This document shows positions 12,242-22,627 of a stretch of DNA of 64,000 bases, one piece after another. Position 1 is the first letter of the stretch, and every line of letters begins with the position of its first letter. The stretch is from Deuterostichococcus epilithicus (Eukaryota > Chlorophyta > Trebouxiophyceae > Prasiolales > Stichococcaceae). The stretch spans positions 1,662,501 through 1,726,500 of the forward strand of contig JAVTLE010000005.1 of NCBI GenBank assembly GCA_033439295.1. The letters run 5' to 3'. The notes under the pieces are model-generated. The model did no database searches. It worked only from the letters and a program-made list of their open reading frames with translations, and was not told the origin of the DNA. The translations under genes and the position numbers were made by a program.

Positions 12242-14582
12242 ATGCACGACATCAGGACGATGTTCTCAGCGCGGCAACTCTCATCGCTCGGTGTGAGCAC
12301 GTCCACCCCCTCAGCGCCGCACGCATGCAGATTCAGGCATCAAAGATGCCGCCCCAGTGCTTCGGCGAGCACGCTGGAGGCGCCGCCCCGACTGGCGGCC
12401 TTCCACTCCGACGTCCTGGCTGCCGGCCTTGAGCAGGCAAGACCCCGCAGGCATGAGATGACTGGCACATGCAGCCTGAACCCTTGCGTCGCTTCCGAGA
12501 ACAAATTGGCACCACCCGCACAGCATGGGGCACCACCCAAATTTGGTGTCGTGCCGGCCCCCGCAGAGCTGGCACACGCTGCCGCTCAAGCACGTGGTGG
12601 AGTCGCAGCAGTTTGACCTCGAATCGCTGGAGGTCATTTTTGACACGGCGTTGGAGATGGAGGCGGTGCGGCCGGGCACCCCCGCGGCGCGCCAGCTGGA
12701 CGGCGTCGTCATGTCGACGCTGTTCTACGAGCCGTCGACTCGCACGCGGCTGTCTTTCGAGTCCGCCATGGCGCGCCTCGGTGGCACGGTGCTGTCCACT
12801 GAGTCCGCCGGCGAGTACTCGTCGGCGGCCAAGGGCGAAACGCTCGAAGGTGGGCGACAGCGACTTTTGACGGCAGCTCGCAACAACAGGTTCTTCTGTG
12901 ACTGCGATTTTCGATGGAATTTCATGTCATGGGCACGACATGCGCCGCTCTCTGCGCCGCCGCGCCGCGCATGCTCCACATCAAATCGCCCTGAAAGCAC
13001 GACGGACATTGGCCAGGGCGTGTGTGGCCCGGTGTGTGACTTGCATGTGGCGCTACACATGCAGACACCATTCGGACAGTGGAGGGGTATGCAGACTGCA
13101 TTGTGCTGCGGCACTTCCAATCGGGTTCTGCAAAGAGGGCGGCGGCGGCAGCGTCGGTGCCCATCATCAATGCTGGAGACGGCGCGGGGCAGCACCCCAC
13201 TCAGGCGAGTTACTGCCGCCGTATTTTGCGCACCTCGCGGCAGCCTTTGGCAGGCAGCAGCTGCGGCAGGGCACACTGCCTCCCGCTGGTCGGCTCGCAT
13301 TCAGCACGCGTCCCACGCTTGGTGCTGTGTGCGCCGCAGCCGGCCACCAGTCCTGCCAGCAAATCTCCCGCAACGCATGCGCAGGCACAGTTTGACGGCT
13401 GAGTCGCGCCGGAACACCCAGTAGAGGCTCTCGTCCGCAGGCGCTGCTGGACGTGTACACAATCAAGCGGGAGATAGGACGGCTGGACAACTTCAGCATC
13501 GGGCTGGTGGGCGACCTGGCCAACGGACGCACCGTGCGCAGCCTGGCCTACCTGCTGTCCATGTACCCTGGCGTCAAGATGTACTTTGTCGCGCCCGAGG
13601 TCGTGCGCATGAAGGAGGACATCAAGGACTTCCTCACCAGGTGGGCCTGTCCGACGGCAGTTTGGTTGTGACACCTTTGTGTCGTCTGTTGCGTGGCTGC
13701 TGGTTGATGGAGCTGGCGGCGGTGCTTGCTGGCAGGTTACTAGCGCTGGCAGGTTACTAGCAGTAGCGACCTTGCTGCAGCGGGGCGCAGACGCTCTGCG
13801 GTGACCAGCAGCGCCGGCCAGAAGCCCTTCCCCACTGGCAATCAATCGGAGGCGCCTGACCGGCCAGCCTCGGCCGCGCCCGCTGCCGCAGGAAGAGCAT
13901 CGAGTGGGAGGATGTTAGCGACCTGGCGGCGGTCGCGACCATGGCCCCTCTGACCTTAGTCAAGGGAACCGCCTGACCCTGGCGCACGGGCTGCATGACC
14001 GCAGGAAGGGCGTCGAGTGGGAGGAGGTCAGCGACCTGGCACAGGTGGCGGCGGACGTCGATGTTCTGTACCAGACACGCATTCAGAAGGAACGGTTCCT
14101 GGATCGGCTGGAAGACTATTCGGCGGCGCGCGGCAAGTACATCATCGACGCGCCGCTGCTGGCCTCCATGAAGCGGGAGTCCGTCATCATGCACCCCCTG
14201 CCACGCGTGGATGAGGTGCTGCCCTGCTCCCTCATCTCCGCCCAGGCCGCGAGCATTTGCAAATCCACAGCGGGAAGCTCCGCCAGGGTGACATCCTGCG
14301 CATGAGCTGCAGCCGCCCAATGCGTGTCAAGTGCCGATGCAAGGTTACAAGAGTTCTGTTGATCGAAGCACCGCGATGCCAGGTTGGGGGCCGACAGTGG
14401 CTTGTATTTTGAATGCCCGGCGCAGATGTAGAGGATCATCTTCTCGGCTTCTCGACCTGCAGATCACCACAGACGTGGACAGCGACCCGCGAGCGGCCTA
14501 CTTCCGGCAGGCAAAAAACGGCCTTTACATCAGGATGGCGCTGCTTAAGCTGGCGCTGCAGGACCGCGTCATCGGCGTTTGA
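12242..14582 (+). CDS. PYRB: Aspartate carbamoyltransferase, plastid-type
   Basis: This is the committed step of pyrimidine synthesis, carbamoyl phosphate plus aspartate to carbamoyl-aspartate; in plants and green algae it is a separate plastid enzyme. Six exons (12242-12436, 12567-12849, 13065-13204, 13441-13640, 14005-14215, 14463-14582) give 382 residues. The first ~65 residues are Ser/Ala/Arg-rich and look like a chloroplast transit peptide. Catalytic motifs are [16 protein letters not shown] (carbamoyl-phosphate loop), [17 protein letters not shown] and [11 protein letters not shown]. Two of its five introns, starting at 12437 and 13205, have GC donors, and the second splits the invariant QHPTQ/ALLD sequence, so the splice is firm. 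Intron 4 contains a decayed copy of the start of exon 5. Confidence 0.95.
13728..13761. repeat. 17-bp perfect tandem repeat in PYRB intron 4
   Basis: The unit GCTGGCAGGTTACTAGC occurs twice head to tail with no change. It lies in the same intron as the duplicated exon start at 13886. Confidence 0.9.
13886..13934 (+). pseudogene. Decayed tandem copy of the start of PYRB exon 5
   Basis: About 49 bp, including a CCGCAG splice acceptor, closely resemble the true exon start at 13999-14047, 113 bp downstream. The copy would read [16 protein letters not shown] against the real [16 protein letters not shown]. It keeps an acceptor and an open frame but I see no good GT donor after it, and the rest of the exon is absent. 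It is most simply a partial tandem duplication that is now intronic. Confidence 0.75.
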
Positions 14583-14696
14583 CAGCTGGCCGGTTGTGTT
14601 TGTGTACAGTATAGTGTAGCAACAGCAGACATGTCAGCAGAAACAAACAGCAAAGGTTCGGGCAGGTATCAGGCCCCATTCGTGACCTGGAGCGGC

Positions 14697-14701
14697 TGTA
14701 A
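14697..14701 (+). terminator. Probable TGTAA polyadenylation signal of PYRB
   Basis: TGTAA 115 nt after the PYRB stop, a usual distance for chlorophyte 3' UTRs. Confidence 0.5.
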
Positions 14702-14858
14702 GCCAGATTGGATGTTCGGGAAAGAGTGTGGCCGAGGGGTTGCGCCTGTGCCTGATCACAACATCCTGCAAGTGCAGGAGTTGAAGCTGTGGATCGGAAA
14801 GCAGGTTCGAGGATGCACGAAGATATATGATGCGTCGTATCCAGAATGACCACTTCAC

Positions 14859-14863
14859 TTACA
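14859..14863 (-). terminator. Possible TGTAA polyadenylation signal of FAD2
   Basis: TGTAA on the minus strand, about 266 nt after the FAD2 stop. Distance is acceptable but the motif is short. Confidence 0.4.
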
Positions 14864-15128
14864 GAGGTTCACAAATCCTCAAATGTGAGAACCGCTAGTC
14901 CAGCAGCAGATACATGTGCAGCCCACTCGTACAAGCTGATTTGAGTTGTCGTGCATTAGACAGACCGAGAAACGGCTCTAGAGCAAGTCTGGAATTGCAG
15001 TACATGCAGACCTCAGACCCCAGAACACTCTGCTCACAATGCCGGCGGGATCTCCACACAGGCCTCAGTTCCCAAGTGTCCGGCAGGTAGCCCGCACTGC
15101 AGGACGTCCTCCTCCCTTACTTCCTCTT

Positions 15129-17654
15129 TCAACTACCCTTGATTTTACCGTAGGGCGCATACCAGTAGACGCCACTGTCCTTTGACTGAGCCTGCACGAC
15201 GCGCGTGTGCTTCCAGTTCTCCCACAGAGCCGTGTACACCTGCGCCATGGACAGGAACTTTGCTGTACACATTTCAGATATGCTGCTGGGGATGGAACAC
15301 AAGCTTCAACAGTTGCTGACGGGCATGCAATGCAGCCGACTTATGAAAAAGCTGCAGGAACAGGGGTTTGTGGCTGTGCGCACCTCACGGTCGTCGAAGG
15401 TGTAGTAGTCGCCCAGCACCGGCTTCAGCGCCCTGGTGGCCTCCTCAGCGTGGTAGTGCGGCATCTGCAGCCCGCCAAGTTTATAGCACATCTGAATCCT
15501 CCGAATCACCCTGCTGCACATGCAGGGTGTCCATGGCGGAGACACCACCCCAAGCAGTGCACGAGTCATCAGCGGCTGCGCTGCCGCAGCTGTCGGGGGC
15601 GGCTCTGCAGCAGCTGTTGGCGGCTGCGCTTGCAGGAGCTGCGGTGGTGCGGCGCCGCACCTGGGAGAACAGGTGGTGCGCCACGTGCGTGTCAGCGATG
15701 TGGTGGTGGAAGTAGTTGAGGACGCCGTATGAGCGGTCGACGGTGGCCAGTGCACCGCGCAGCCAGTCCCACTCGGCGTCGTCATAGTGCGGCAGCGACC
15801 GGTGGGTGTGCTGAAGCAGAGTGATCATGACCTGCAGCCAAGCATGTGCGGCTTCCTCAGCATGCCCATGCCACACGCTGCTGCTCAAAGCCGGACCGTT
15901 GTACCACACGATGAGATGAACATCTGAGATCATCTCATCCAATGCTGTCCGGTTCCTTAAGATCCATCAGCGACATGCGCATCACACACAGATGGCCTGC
16001 AGTGGGTCGCCTTACGCCAGGATACCAGACCAGTCCCTGCCTGCCTGCCATGTCCAGACTGCACGCAGGCAGCACTGGTGCGGCATCAGGAGGCCACGCA
16101 CCAGCCAGTGGTTGACGACCAGGTAGGGGATGATGTAGGTGCAGGTGAGCCAGCCCCAGCCAAAGGACTGGCCCGCGCGCCACAGGACGGTGCCCATGAC
16201 TGTAAGCGCCACATCGCTGATGAGCACCTGCGAGATGGGCATGTATTGTCGGTGAGCGATGAGCAATGCGGGCGAGGTATTGTTGCCAAGAAGCCGCTGC
16301 CGGTGAAAGTCTTCATCAGAGAGCTGGGTCTTGAACAGTACTGAGTGTGAGCGACTGCTCTCAGCAGGTGCAAACCGCACACTGCCCTGTGAATCCACTA
16401 GTGCCCAAAGCAGCGCTGAAGAGTGGGAGAGACCGGCCACAGGTGCACCTCAACACGCTCGCGCTTCGAAAAGATCTCCGAGGTGGGATCGAAGTGGTTG
16501 ACCCACCTGCATAACGGCGCATACAGATGTCAAGCCTGGATTTGGTGGAGTTCATGGGTGAGTCAATCATGGTTCAGGGCTCTGGCAACTTGTGCGCCAG
16601 GCAACAGCCTCTGGGTCACTGCAGCAGGCCAGCACTCACTTGGACTTGTATGGCCGGCCGGTCACGTTGAAGAATAGGTATGCCGGCCAGCCCATCGTGA
16701 GCGTAACAAAGATGAAAGCAAAGCGTCCCAGCGCAAAGTCGTGCACGCTGAAGTCGGGCGGGTGCTCCGCCTTTTTGGGCGGCACAAACACCTGCGACAG
16801 CAAGACCAGATGCTCAAAGCTGCATGTCGTTTCAGAGGGTTCGAAGCTGCGCTTTCATCATGGGGGTCACAGGTCATGGGGCAGACGGAACTCTTACAAA
16901 CCTCGTCCTTCGCCAGGCTGCCTGTGTTGCTGTGGTGCCGCCGGTGCGAATGCTTCCTGATGCAGCATTGATGAGGAGGCGTCATGAACTGGACCATACT
17001 CCAGCAGGCTCAACGCATGGGTTGCAGCATGCATGGTTTGCGAACATCTGATGTACGGTGCGAAGCCTGGCAAACAGATGAGACGCTCACCACGAGTAGT
17101 AGGGCACCAGCAGGCAGGTGTGCACCACCAGGCCCACGCCGTCGTTCACAGTCTGGTACTTTGAGAATGCCTGCGCCACAGGGTGCACCACACATGACAA
17201 GTGTGCGATTTGCGAGATGCGGCATGAATACATGCATGCATGTGTCTGCTTGCCCTGGAAAGGGCACTGAGCTTGTGCAGGAGATTGCAGTTTTGGAAAG
17301 GCAAACAGTATCGCAGGCATTGGCGTGGTGGCTTGTGCGGCAGCCATCGGGTCGCACCTGGTGGCCGCACTCATGGGCGATGACCCAGAGGCCGGTGCAC
17401 ACGGCGCCCTGCAGCACCCAGTATGCCGGCCACAGCAGGCCCCAGCGCACAGCCGCCGGGATGGCCGTGTGCCCGAAGAAGGTGGTGCAGTAGTACAGGA
17501 AGGCGACGCCAGCCAGGTCCGCCGCCAGGTAGGCGCTGGATGTGACCAGGCTGCGCTCGAAGCAGTGTGCAGGGATGGCCTTGCGCAGCGTGCCGACGGT
17601 GAAGGGAGGCTTGTCGGTGGGCTGCCGCATCACGGGCGCCGCGGGCCCCGCCAT
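15129..17654 (-). CDS. FAD2: Microsomal delta-12 (omega-6) fatty acid desaturase FAD2
   Basis: FAD2 converts oleate on ER phospholipids to linoleate, using cytochrome b5 as electron donor. Nine exons are continuous: 17654-17358, 17170-17091, 16956-16902, 16791-16640, 16506-16449, 16227-16102, 15831-15661, 15464-15384 and 15239-15129, giving 376 residues, the family's usual length. The N-terminus has the [20 protein letters not shown] block. The three di-iron histidine boxes are intact: HECGHQ (at the exon 1 end), [10 protein letters not shown] and HVAHHLFSQ. These are the ER FAD2 forms rather than the plastid FAD6 forms, and no transit peptide is present. Hydrophobic segments lie around residues 45-95 and 200-245. 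I place the start at the ATG just before [10 protein letters not shown]; an in-frame stretch continues upstream without a better ATG. It shares a promoter with the SUN gene. Confidence 0.94.
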
Positions 17655-18316
17655 TGCCGCCGGCGAGGTCGCACCCCTGAGCGGTGGGAGGCATGCACCG
17701 TGACCAGCGACTGCGGGACCGCCACGGAGGCCATGCGCATGCGCAAAAGCAGTTGCGCAGGTTCTGTAATGCATGAGGAAATAGTGTGTGCAGAGAAGAG
17801 CAGACAGTACCTGCCACCCGCGGGTCGTGCCAAAAATATCCGGTCACACGCTTTCCGATCGATCCTTCAAGATCCTGAGAAGCAAGTTGCGGCGGTCACA
17901 GGCTAGGCCACGGGAACAAAAACTTACGTCCTTTGCAACCACGGAGCCGACGTGCAACCTCAACATGCCGCGTCAAACGAGATCGATTGCCAGCCGTCCA
18001 CGGGCAATACTTTCCTGGTCTTCCATTTGTAGCTCCTCTGTCAGACCAGCATGTCGCATTTGAATTTTTCGCTCCTGGTTGACTGGTTGCAGTGTTGCTG
18101 CATCATGCTGCCTGCACGCGAGAGAGAGAGAGTGAGAGAGAAAGTACTACAGTTGCCTGATCCGCGACAGCCGGCTGCCACCTCATCTTGGCGCAAATTT
18201 CATTGCAACTGTCGTGAGGACTAAGGCGCTCCAGGAGCGCGCAGCTGCTGTGCTGCCTGCGGCTCACGCAACACCTCATCGGTTACAACCGTCTATCGAA
18301 CCCAAATTTTCAAATA
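17655..18316. promoter_or_regulatory. Divergent promoter region, FAD2 / SUN, with a GA microsatellite
   Basis: 662 bp between head-to-head start codons. A GA-rich microsatellite lies at about 18119-18146. The last 40 bp before the SUN start are A/T-rich. No coding region is supported here. Confidence 0.55.
18119..18146. repeat. GA dinucleotide microsatellite
   Basis: Nearly uninterrupted GA repeats with one GTGA interruption, about 170 bp upstream of the SUN start codon, in the shared promoter region. Confidence 0.85.
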
Positions 18317-21300
18317 ATGGCTGACACACCAGCGGCCACGCCGGCCAGCAAGCAGCGCGGTCGCAAGGGCGCTGCAGCGGGGCGCCGCGCCACTCGCAGC
18401 ACCCCTAAGCCGGCGCAGGAGCCGGCGGAAACGGAGCAGGCGTCGCAATCACAGGCCCAGTCGCAGCTCTACTCACAGCTGAAGCCACAGCAGCTGGCGC
18501 CCCAAATGCAATCGCAGGCGCCCTCGGAACAGCCGCAGCAGCATTGCAGCGAGCCTGAGGCAGACGAGCAGCAGCAGCGGCCATCATCTAGGCGGGAAGC
18601 GCAGCCGGCGACCAGCAGCATGACGGTCAACACCGCACGGCAGAGCGGCCGCCTTGGCAGCCGCCTGACGGGCACACATGCGGCAATACCGGCGCGCAGC
18701 ACCGCCAGCAAGCCCCGAGCAGAGGAGGTATGATGTCAGGGTGGTTGGCATCCTCTCAAACTCACTACAGACAGCATCGACCATGGACACACTCGGCCCC
18801 ACCTGGTCCGTTGTACAGCAGTCACAAGCCCGAGAAACCTCTGCCATCATCATTGCGCCTCATCATCATTGCGCCTCATGGAGTGTGCTCCTGCCCATTG
18901 CAGGACGACGCGGCGGGGGAGGGCGAGGTGAACTTCGACAAGCCGGAGGCGGCGCCCTTCGTGCGGGGCTGCCACCGGGCGCTGGACGCCGCCCGGGAGC
19001 AGGCGCAGGAGGCGTACCGCGAGCTGCAGGCCGGCCGTGTGCCGCCGCAGGTGCACTGCGCCTAGCTTCCGCTCGGAGGCGCCCCTGTGACCGCCTGCAC
19101 GACGATGTGCCTCGGTTCGGAGCAGCGTCGAACTCGGGACAAGCTTGCAGGCCGGCAGATGCTGGGCTTCGGGAAGGGTCTCTGTGCAGCCGCGCCGCCT
19201 CAAGCTCAGCGGCCGCCGTGGCGCCCGTGCAGGCATCGTCACAGTGAGGTTTCTGACCGCAGTTGGCGGCCGCCGTGGCAGCGCTGCTGCTGCTGTGGCT
19301 GCTGACCAGCAGCGTGGGCGGCTGGCGGGCCGCGGCGTCGACGAAGGCCGACGTGGCGGCGCTGTCGACTGCGCTGCACGACAGCCGCCAGAAGATTGCG
19401 GTGCTGGAGGAGCAGCTGCACCTGTCCCGCGGCACCCAGGAGGGGCAGCACAGCAGGTGTGGCGGATGTGTATCGGCTTGGTGCCGCATGCCGGTCTGAC
19501 ATGCGGCATCGCCGCACCGTGCTCAGCAAGGACCAACACCTTTCGTCTTGCTGGCACACGCTGCGTAGGCACATGACCCCTGTCTGCAGCAGTGCGTGAA
19601 TGGGAGCCGGACCACCAGCCTGAGGGGCTGTCGGACGAGCACGGCGACAGGCGCGCGTGTGTTCTCAGCGCCTTGGGGTTCTGCTGCTGCGCAGCCAGCA
19701 GGAGCTGCGCAGTCGGCTGCAGGCGCTGCAGGAGCAGGCGTCGGCGTCGACGGCGGTGGCGTCGCAGCTGCAGGCGCAGCAGCAGCGGCAGCAGGCGCAC
19801 TGGGAGGGCGTTGTCCACGACCTCAAGGTGCAGCGCTGTGCAAGCCCAGCCGCTGCAGCACAGACATTTAGCGACTCCAGCCACACATGCCGGCGTCGCA
19901 TCTCGCAAGCTCCTGCTTACAGGTTATGCTGTTCTGTCCCAGAGCTCTGCCGGCTGATGTGTCCAACCCTCAAGGTGCAACCATCCGCCGCGCAGACGCA
20001 GCACAGCAGCCAGCAGCAGCAGTGGGAGCGGGATCTGCAGCAGCTGCAGCTGGAGGTCGGCAGCTTTGCGGCCGCCGCGCCGCAGCTCCAGAACCCGCCC
20101 GCCGCCGGTGGGGCCTCACAGACAGATATGTGTGAAAGAAAGGCAAGGACAGCGTCGCACAGTCTGCAGGGTCCGTACGTAGCGTGGCCATACAGAGCGG
20201 ACTGCAGAGGGTTTACTGAGAGAGTTTAAGAAGTTTTTTTCTCGTCTGCAGCAAGATTGTTCAGGAACTGCACAGCTTACAAGCACATTACGATGCAGGC
20301 GACGAGGAGGCGGCGTCCCGCCAGTGGTCCCGCATCCGTGACAGCGTCTTCCTGCACGTACGGCGCGCTCTCGACAGCTTCGCCGCCGACCGCACGGTGG
20401 GCACTCGCTTCCTCGCAATCCATGGGCCGCCCGCTGGCAATCTCTTGCGCTGCTGGTGACAATGAGCCGCGACCCGCTGCACAGCTGTGAGACAACAGCT
20501 TTGCGGCTGTAATGCATGTGCAGATTGCATGGTCATAACTCCTTCGATTGGCTAAAGACCCAACATGCCAGCCTGTTGCAAGCAGCCGCGGGTGCGCTTG
20601 CCACAACTGCGCAACAGCAGCAATGACCTGACAAGCTGGTGTCTGCAAACTGGATTCACGTCTGTACAGATGCACAGACGGCAAGATGTACATCTAGATT
20701 GTGGTCCGACCTACGCACAGGGGCGGCCAGACTACGCGCTGGCGTCTGCTGGCGGCAGGGTGGTGGGCCACTCGCTGCTAGCGCCAGCAGGGCAGCCGCG
20801 CTGGGCGCCCGTCCTGCAGCGTGCCGCCCGCCTGCTGCCCGGCGGCATGCTCGCCTACGTGCACCCGCACGCAGACCAGGCACGCGGCAAAGCCTCCTGT
20901 GCGTGTTGCGTTGGCGCCGCCGCGCGCACCCTGTGCCAGCATGGCGGTTTTGCTCACGGTCCACTGTGTGCCACCGCTCGACTGTTGGTGGGGTTTCTGC
21001 GACGCCCGTGCTTTGTGCCGTATTCGAAGTCCGACATGGTTCCAGCTGCTGCGCCGCAGTACCTCCTGTCGCCAAGCGGGCTGCCGGGTCGGTGCCTGGC
21101 CCTGAACGGGACCTCGGGCCACGTCGACATCCGGCTGCGCAGCGCCGTCAAGCCCCAGGTGACCCTTTCCTCCCTGCGTGCGTGCGTCATGCATGGGCTG
21201 GTGCTCGCCTCATGGACCGCCGCACCCCAACACAGGAATCAGCAGGGTATCCCTGGCCACGCTGTGTGCAGAGCCAGCTTCCATCCCCCCCCCGCGGCGC

Positions 21301-21914
21301 TGTCATGCCACTGCCGGGAGGGCACTGCCGCTGGCGCGAGCCCATGCCGGTGTGGCCTCTGCACTGGGCCATGCAGCTGGAAGGTGGCCATCGAATGCCA
21401 AACGGCAGCCAAACGCTGCTGCGGTTGCATGCCAGGCGGTGACGCTGGAGCATGTGCCGCGCGCCATCGCCTTTGATGTCAGCAGCGCCCCACAGCGCGT
21501 CGCGGTGCTGGGCTTCCGGGGCCCGCCCGCCGGCCGCACCGCCGGCGATGGCGCCCCGCTGCTCAACTTTGCGTACGACCTGGCCAAGAGCCCGGTGCAG
21601 ACGTTCCAGGTCAAGGGCGCCCCCGGCGCCTTCGATCACATCCGCTTCCAGGTGCAGTTGCATGCATATGAATCTGAGGCCTGAGTTTGTCCCTGTTGCT
21701 CTGGAAACCCTTTTTTCAGTATGTGGGCATTTCGTGATCGCAGCCTCACCCATCGTTCAGCAGTGCCGTTATAGCAGCAGCGTCTGAAGGCTCCTGTCGT
21801 CCTCCTCTTCCACAGATGTTTCGAATAATGAGCTGGGACGTGCAGGTGGTGTCCAACCAGGGCAACCCCAACTTCACATGCCTGTACCGTGTGCGGGTGC
21901 ACGGTGCTGCGTGA
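18317..21914 (+). CDS. SUN: SUN-domain inner nuclear envelope protein
   Basis: SUN proteins span the inner nuclear membrane and bind KASH partners in the perinuclear space, forming LINC bridges. The architecture is canonical. A basic, Ser/Gln-rich nucleoplasmic region (exon 18317-18727, starting MADTPAATPASKQRGRKG) is followed by exon 18904-19050. A single transmembrane helix LAAAVAALLLLWLLTSS opens the exon at 19263, then come long Gln/Leu-rich coiled-coil exons (19396-20390) and a SUN domain from 20723. SUN motifs include DYALASAGGRVVGHS, SGLPGRCLALNG, VTLEHVPRAIAFD, SSAPQRVAVLGF and the terminal NPNFTCLYRVRVHG. Exon limits in the coiled-coil section are uncertain. One boundary near 20878 could use a GC donor, but a GT alternative exists. 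Confidence 0.9.
18845..18876. repeat. 16-bp perfect tandem repeat in SUN intron 1
   Basis: CATCATCATTGCGCCT occurs twice in direct succession about 27 bp before the exon 2 splice acceptor. Confidence 0.88.
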
Positions 21915-22627
21915 AGTTGCGTTGCCTCCTTCAGTCTGGCGGCTGTGCATACGGCCCTGGACGGTGGGCCACTCTACAGCAGTGTCAAGACATCAGATCT
22001 GGCTCTTGGGAACAATAGCAGTGTCAGAACAATGCGGATGATGTCACGCGCCGCGCCTTGCCCCCTTCAGTCCGGCGGCTGTGCATACGGCCCTGGACGG
22101 TGGGCCACTCCACAGCAGCGTCAAGAAATCAGATCTGGCTCTGGAGAACGATAGCAGCATCAGAACAATGAGGATAATGTCATGCGCCGCACAGCTCTCG
22201 CGTGATTGCAATGTGCGCACAGCTCTGTAGTTCACCTTCGTGCTTGCAGACATGACTGGTTTGACGGTGCATATGAGCAGTGGTAATGCCTCTGAAGCCT
22301 GCGGCAGAAGCTCACAGGTAGGTACTACGTTCCCTGAGAGTCGTCGCAAATCATTGTTCCATCACGTTACTCCAGAAGCTCTAGATAGGCAGCACGTTGT
22401 GATGCGCGCACTATATCACATCCCTTTTCGTTCATCACCTGTCCCCTGGCAGCTCAGGGGTCCTCTCTAGGTAGGTGTCTCTATCCCTGACCATTTCGAC
22501 TCGGATACAAACCTTTCCACTTCCCCACGGTGCTGAGCCGGCAATCGAATGTGCCCCCTGGAAACCTTCTCTCAAGCCCTTGGCCGGAGGCGGCCACAGG
22601 GCCTGTCACCACAATATGACGACGTTA
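21915..22627. other. Convergent intergenic region, SUN / AAPT, with a tandem duplication
   Basis: 713 bp between facing stop codons. Its first 280 bp are almost filled by a two-copy 136-bp tandem repeat. The remainder shows nothing I can name. Confidence 0.6.
21926..22197. repeat. 136-bp tandem duplication just after the SUN stop codon
   Basis: Two head-to-tail copies (about 21926-22061 and 22062-22197). They share long identical stretches such as GGCGGCTGTGCATACGGCCC and differ at scattered single bases, many of them transitions, plus a few short gaps. The first copy begins about 12 bp after the SUN stop, so the repeat probably lies in the SUN 3' UTR. It has no coding potential I can recognise. 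Confidence 0.9.

Larger units (their letters stand above)
14583..15128. other. Convergent intergenic region, PYRB / FAD2
   Basis: 546 bp between facing stop codons. It holds a TGTAA on the plus strand at 14697 and one on the minus strand at 14863-14859, candidates for the poly(A) signals of PYRB and FAD2. The 72-codon ORF inside shows no family features and I do not call it. Confidence 0.5.

Noticed and set aside
15129-17654. Plastid omega-6 desaturase (FAD6) as an alternative to FAD2
   Set aside because: The histidine boxes HECGHQ and [10 protein letters not shown] and the PPFT N-terminal block are the ER FAD2 forms, and no transit peptide is present.
20878-21060. A fifth GC-AG intron in the SUN gene
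   Set aside because: The donor ACCAG|GCACGC is weak and an upstream GT can also give an acceptable SUN sequence, so I do not count it.
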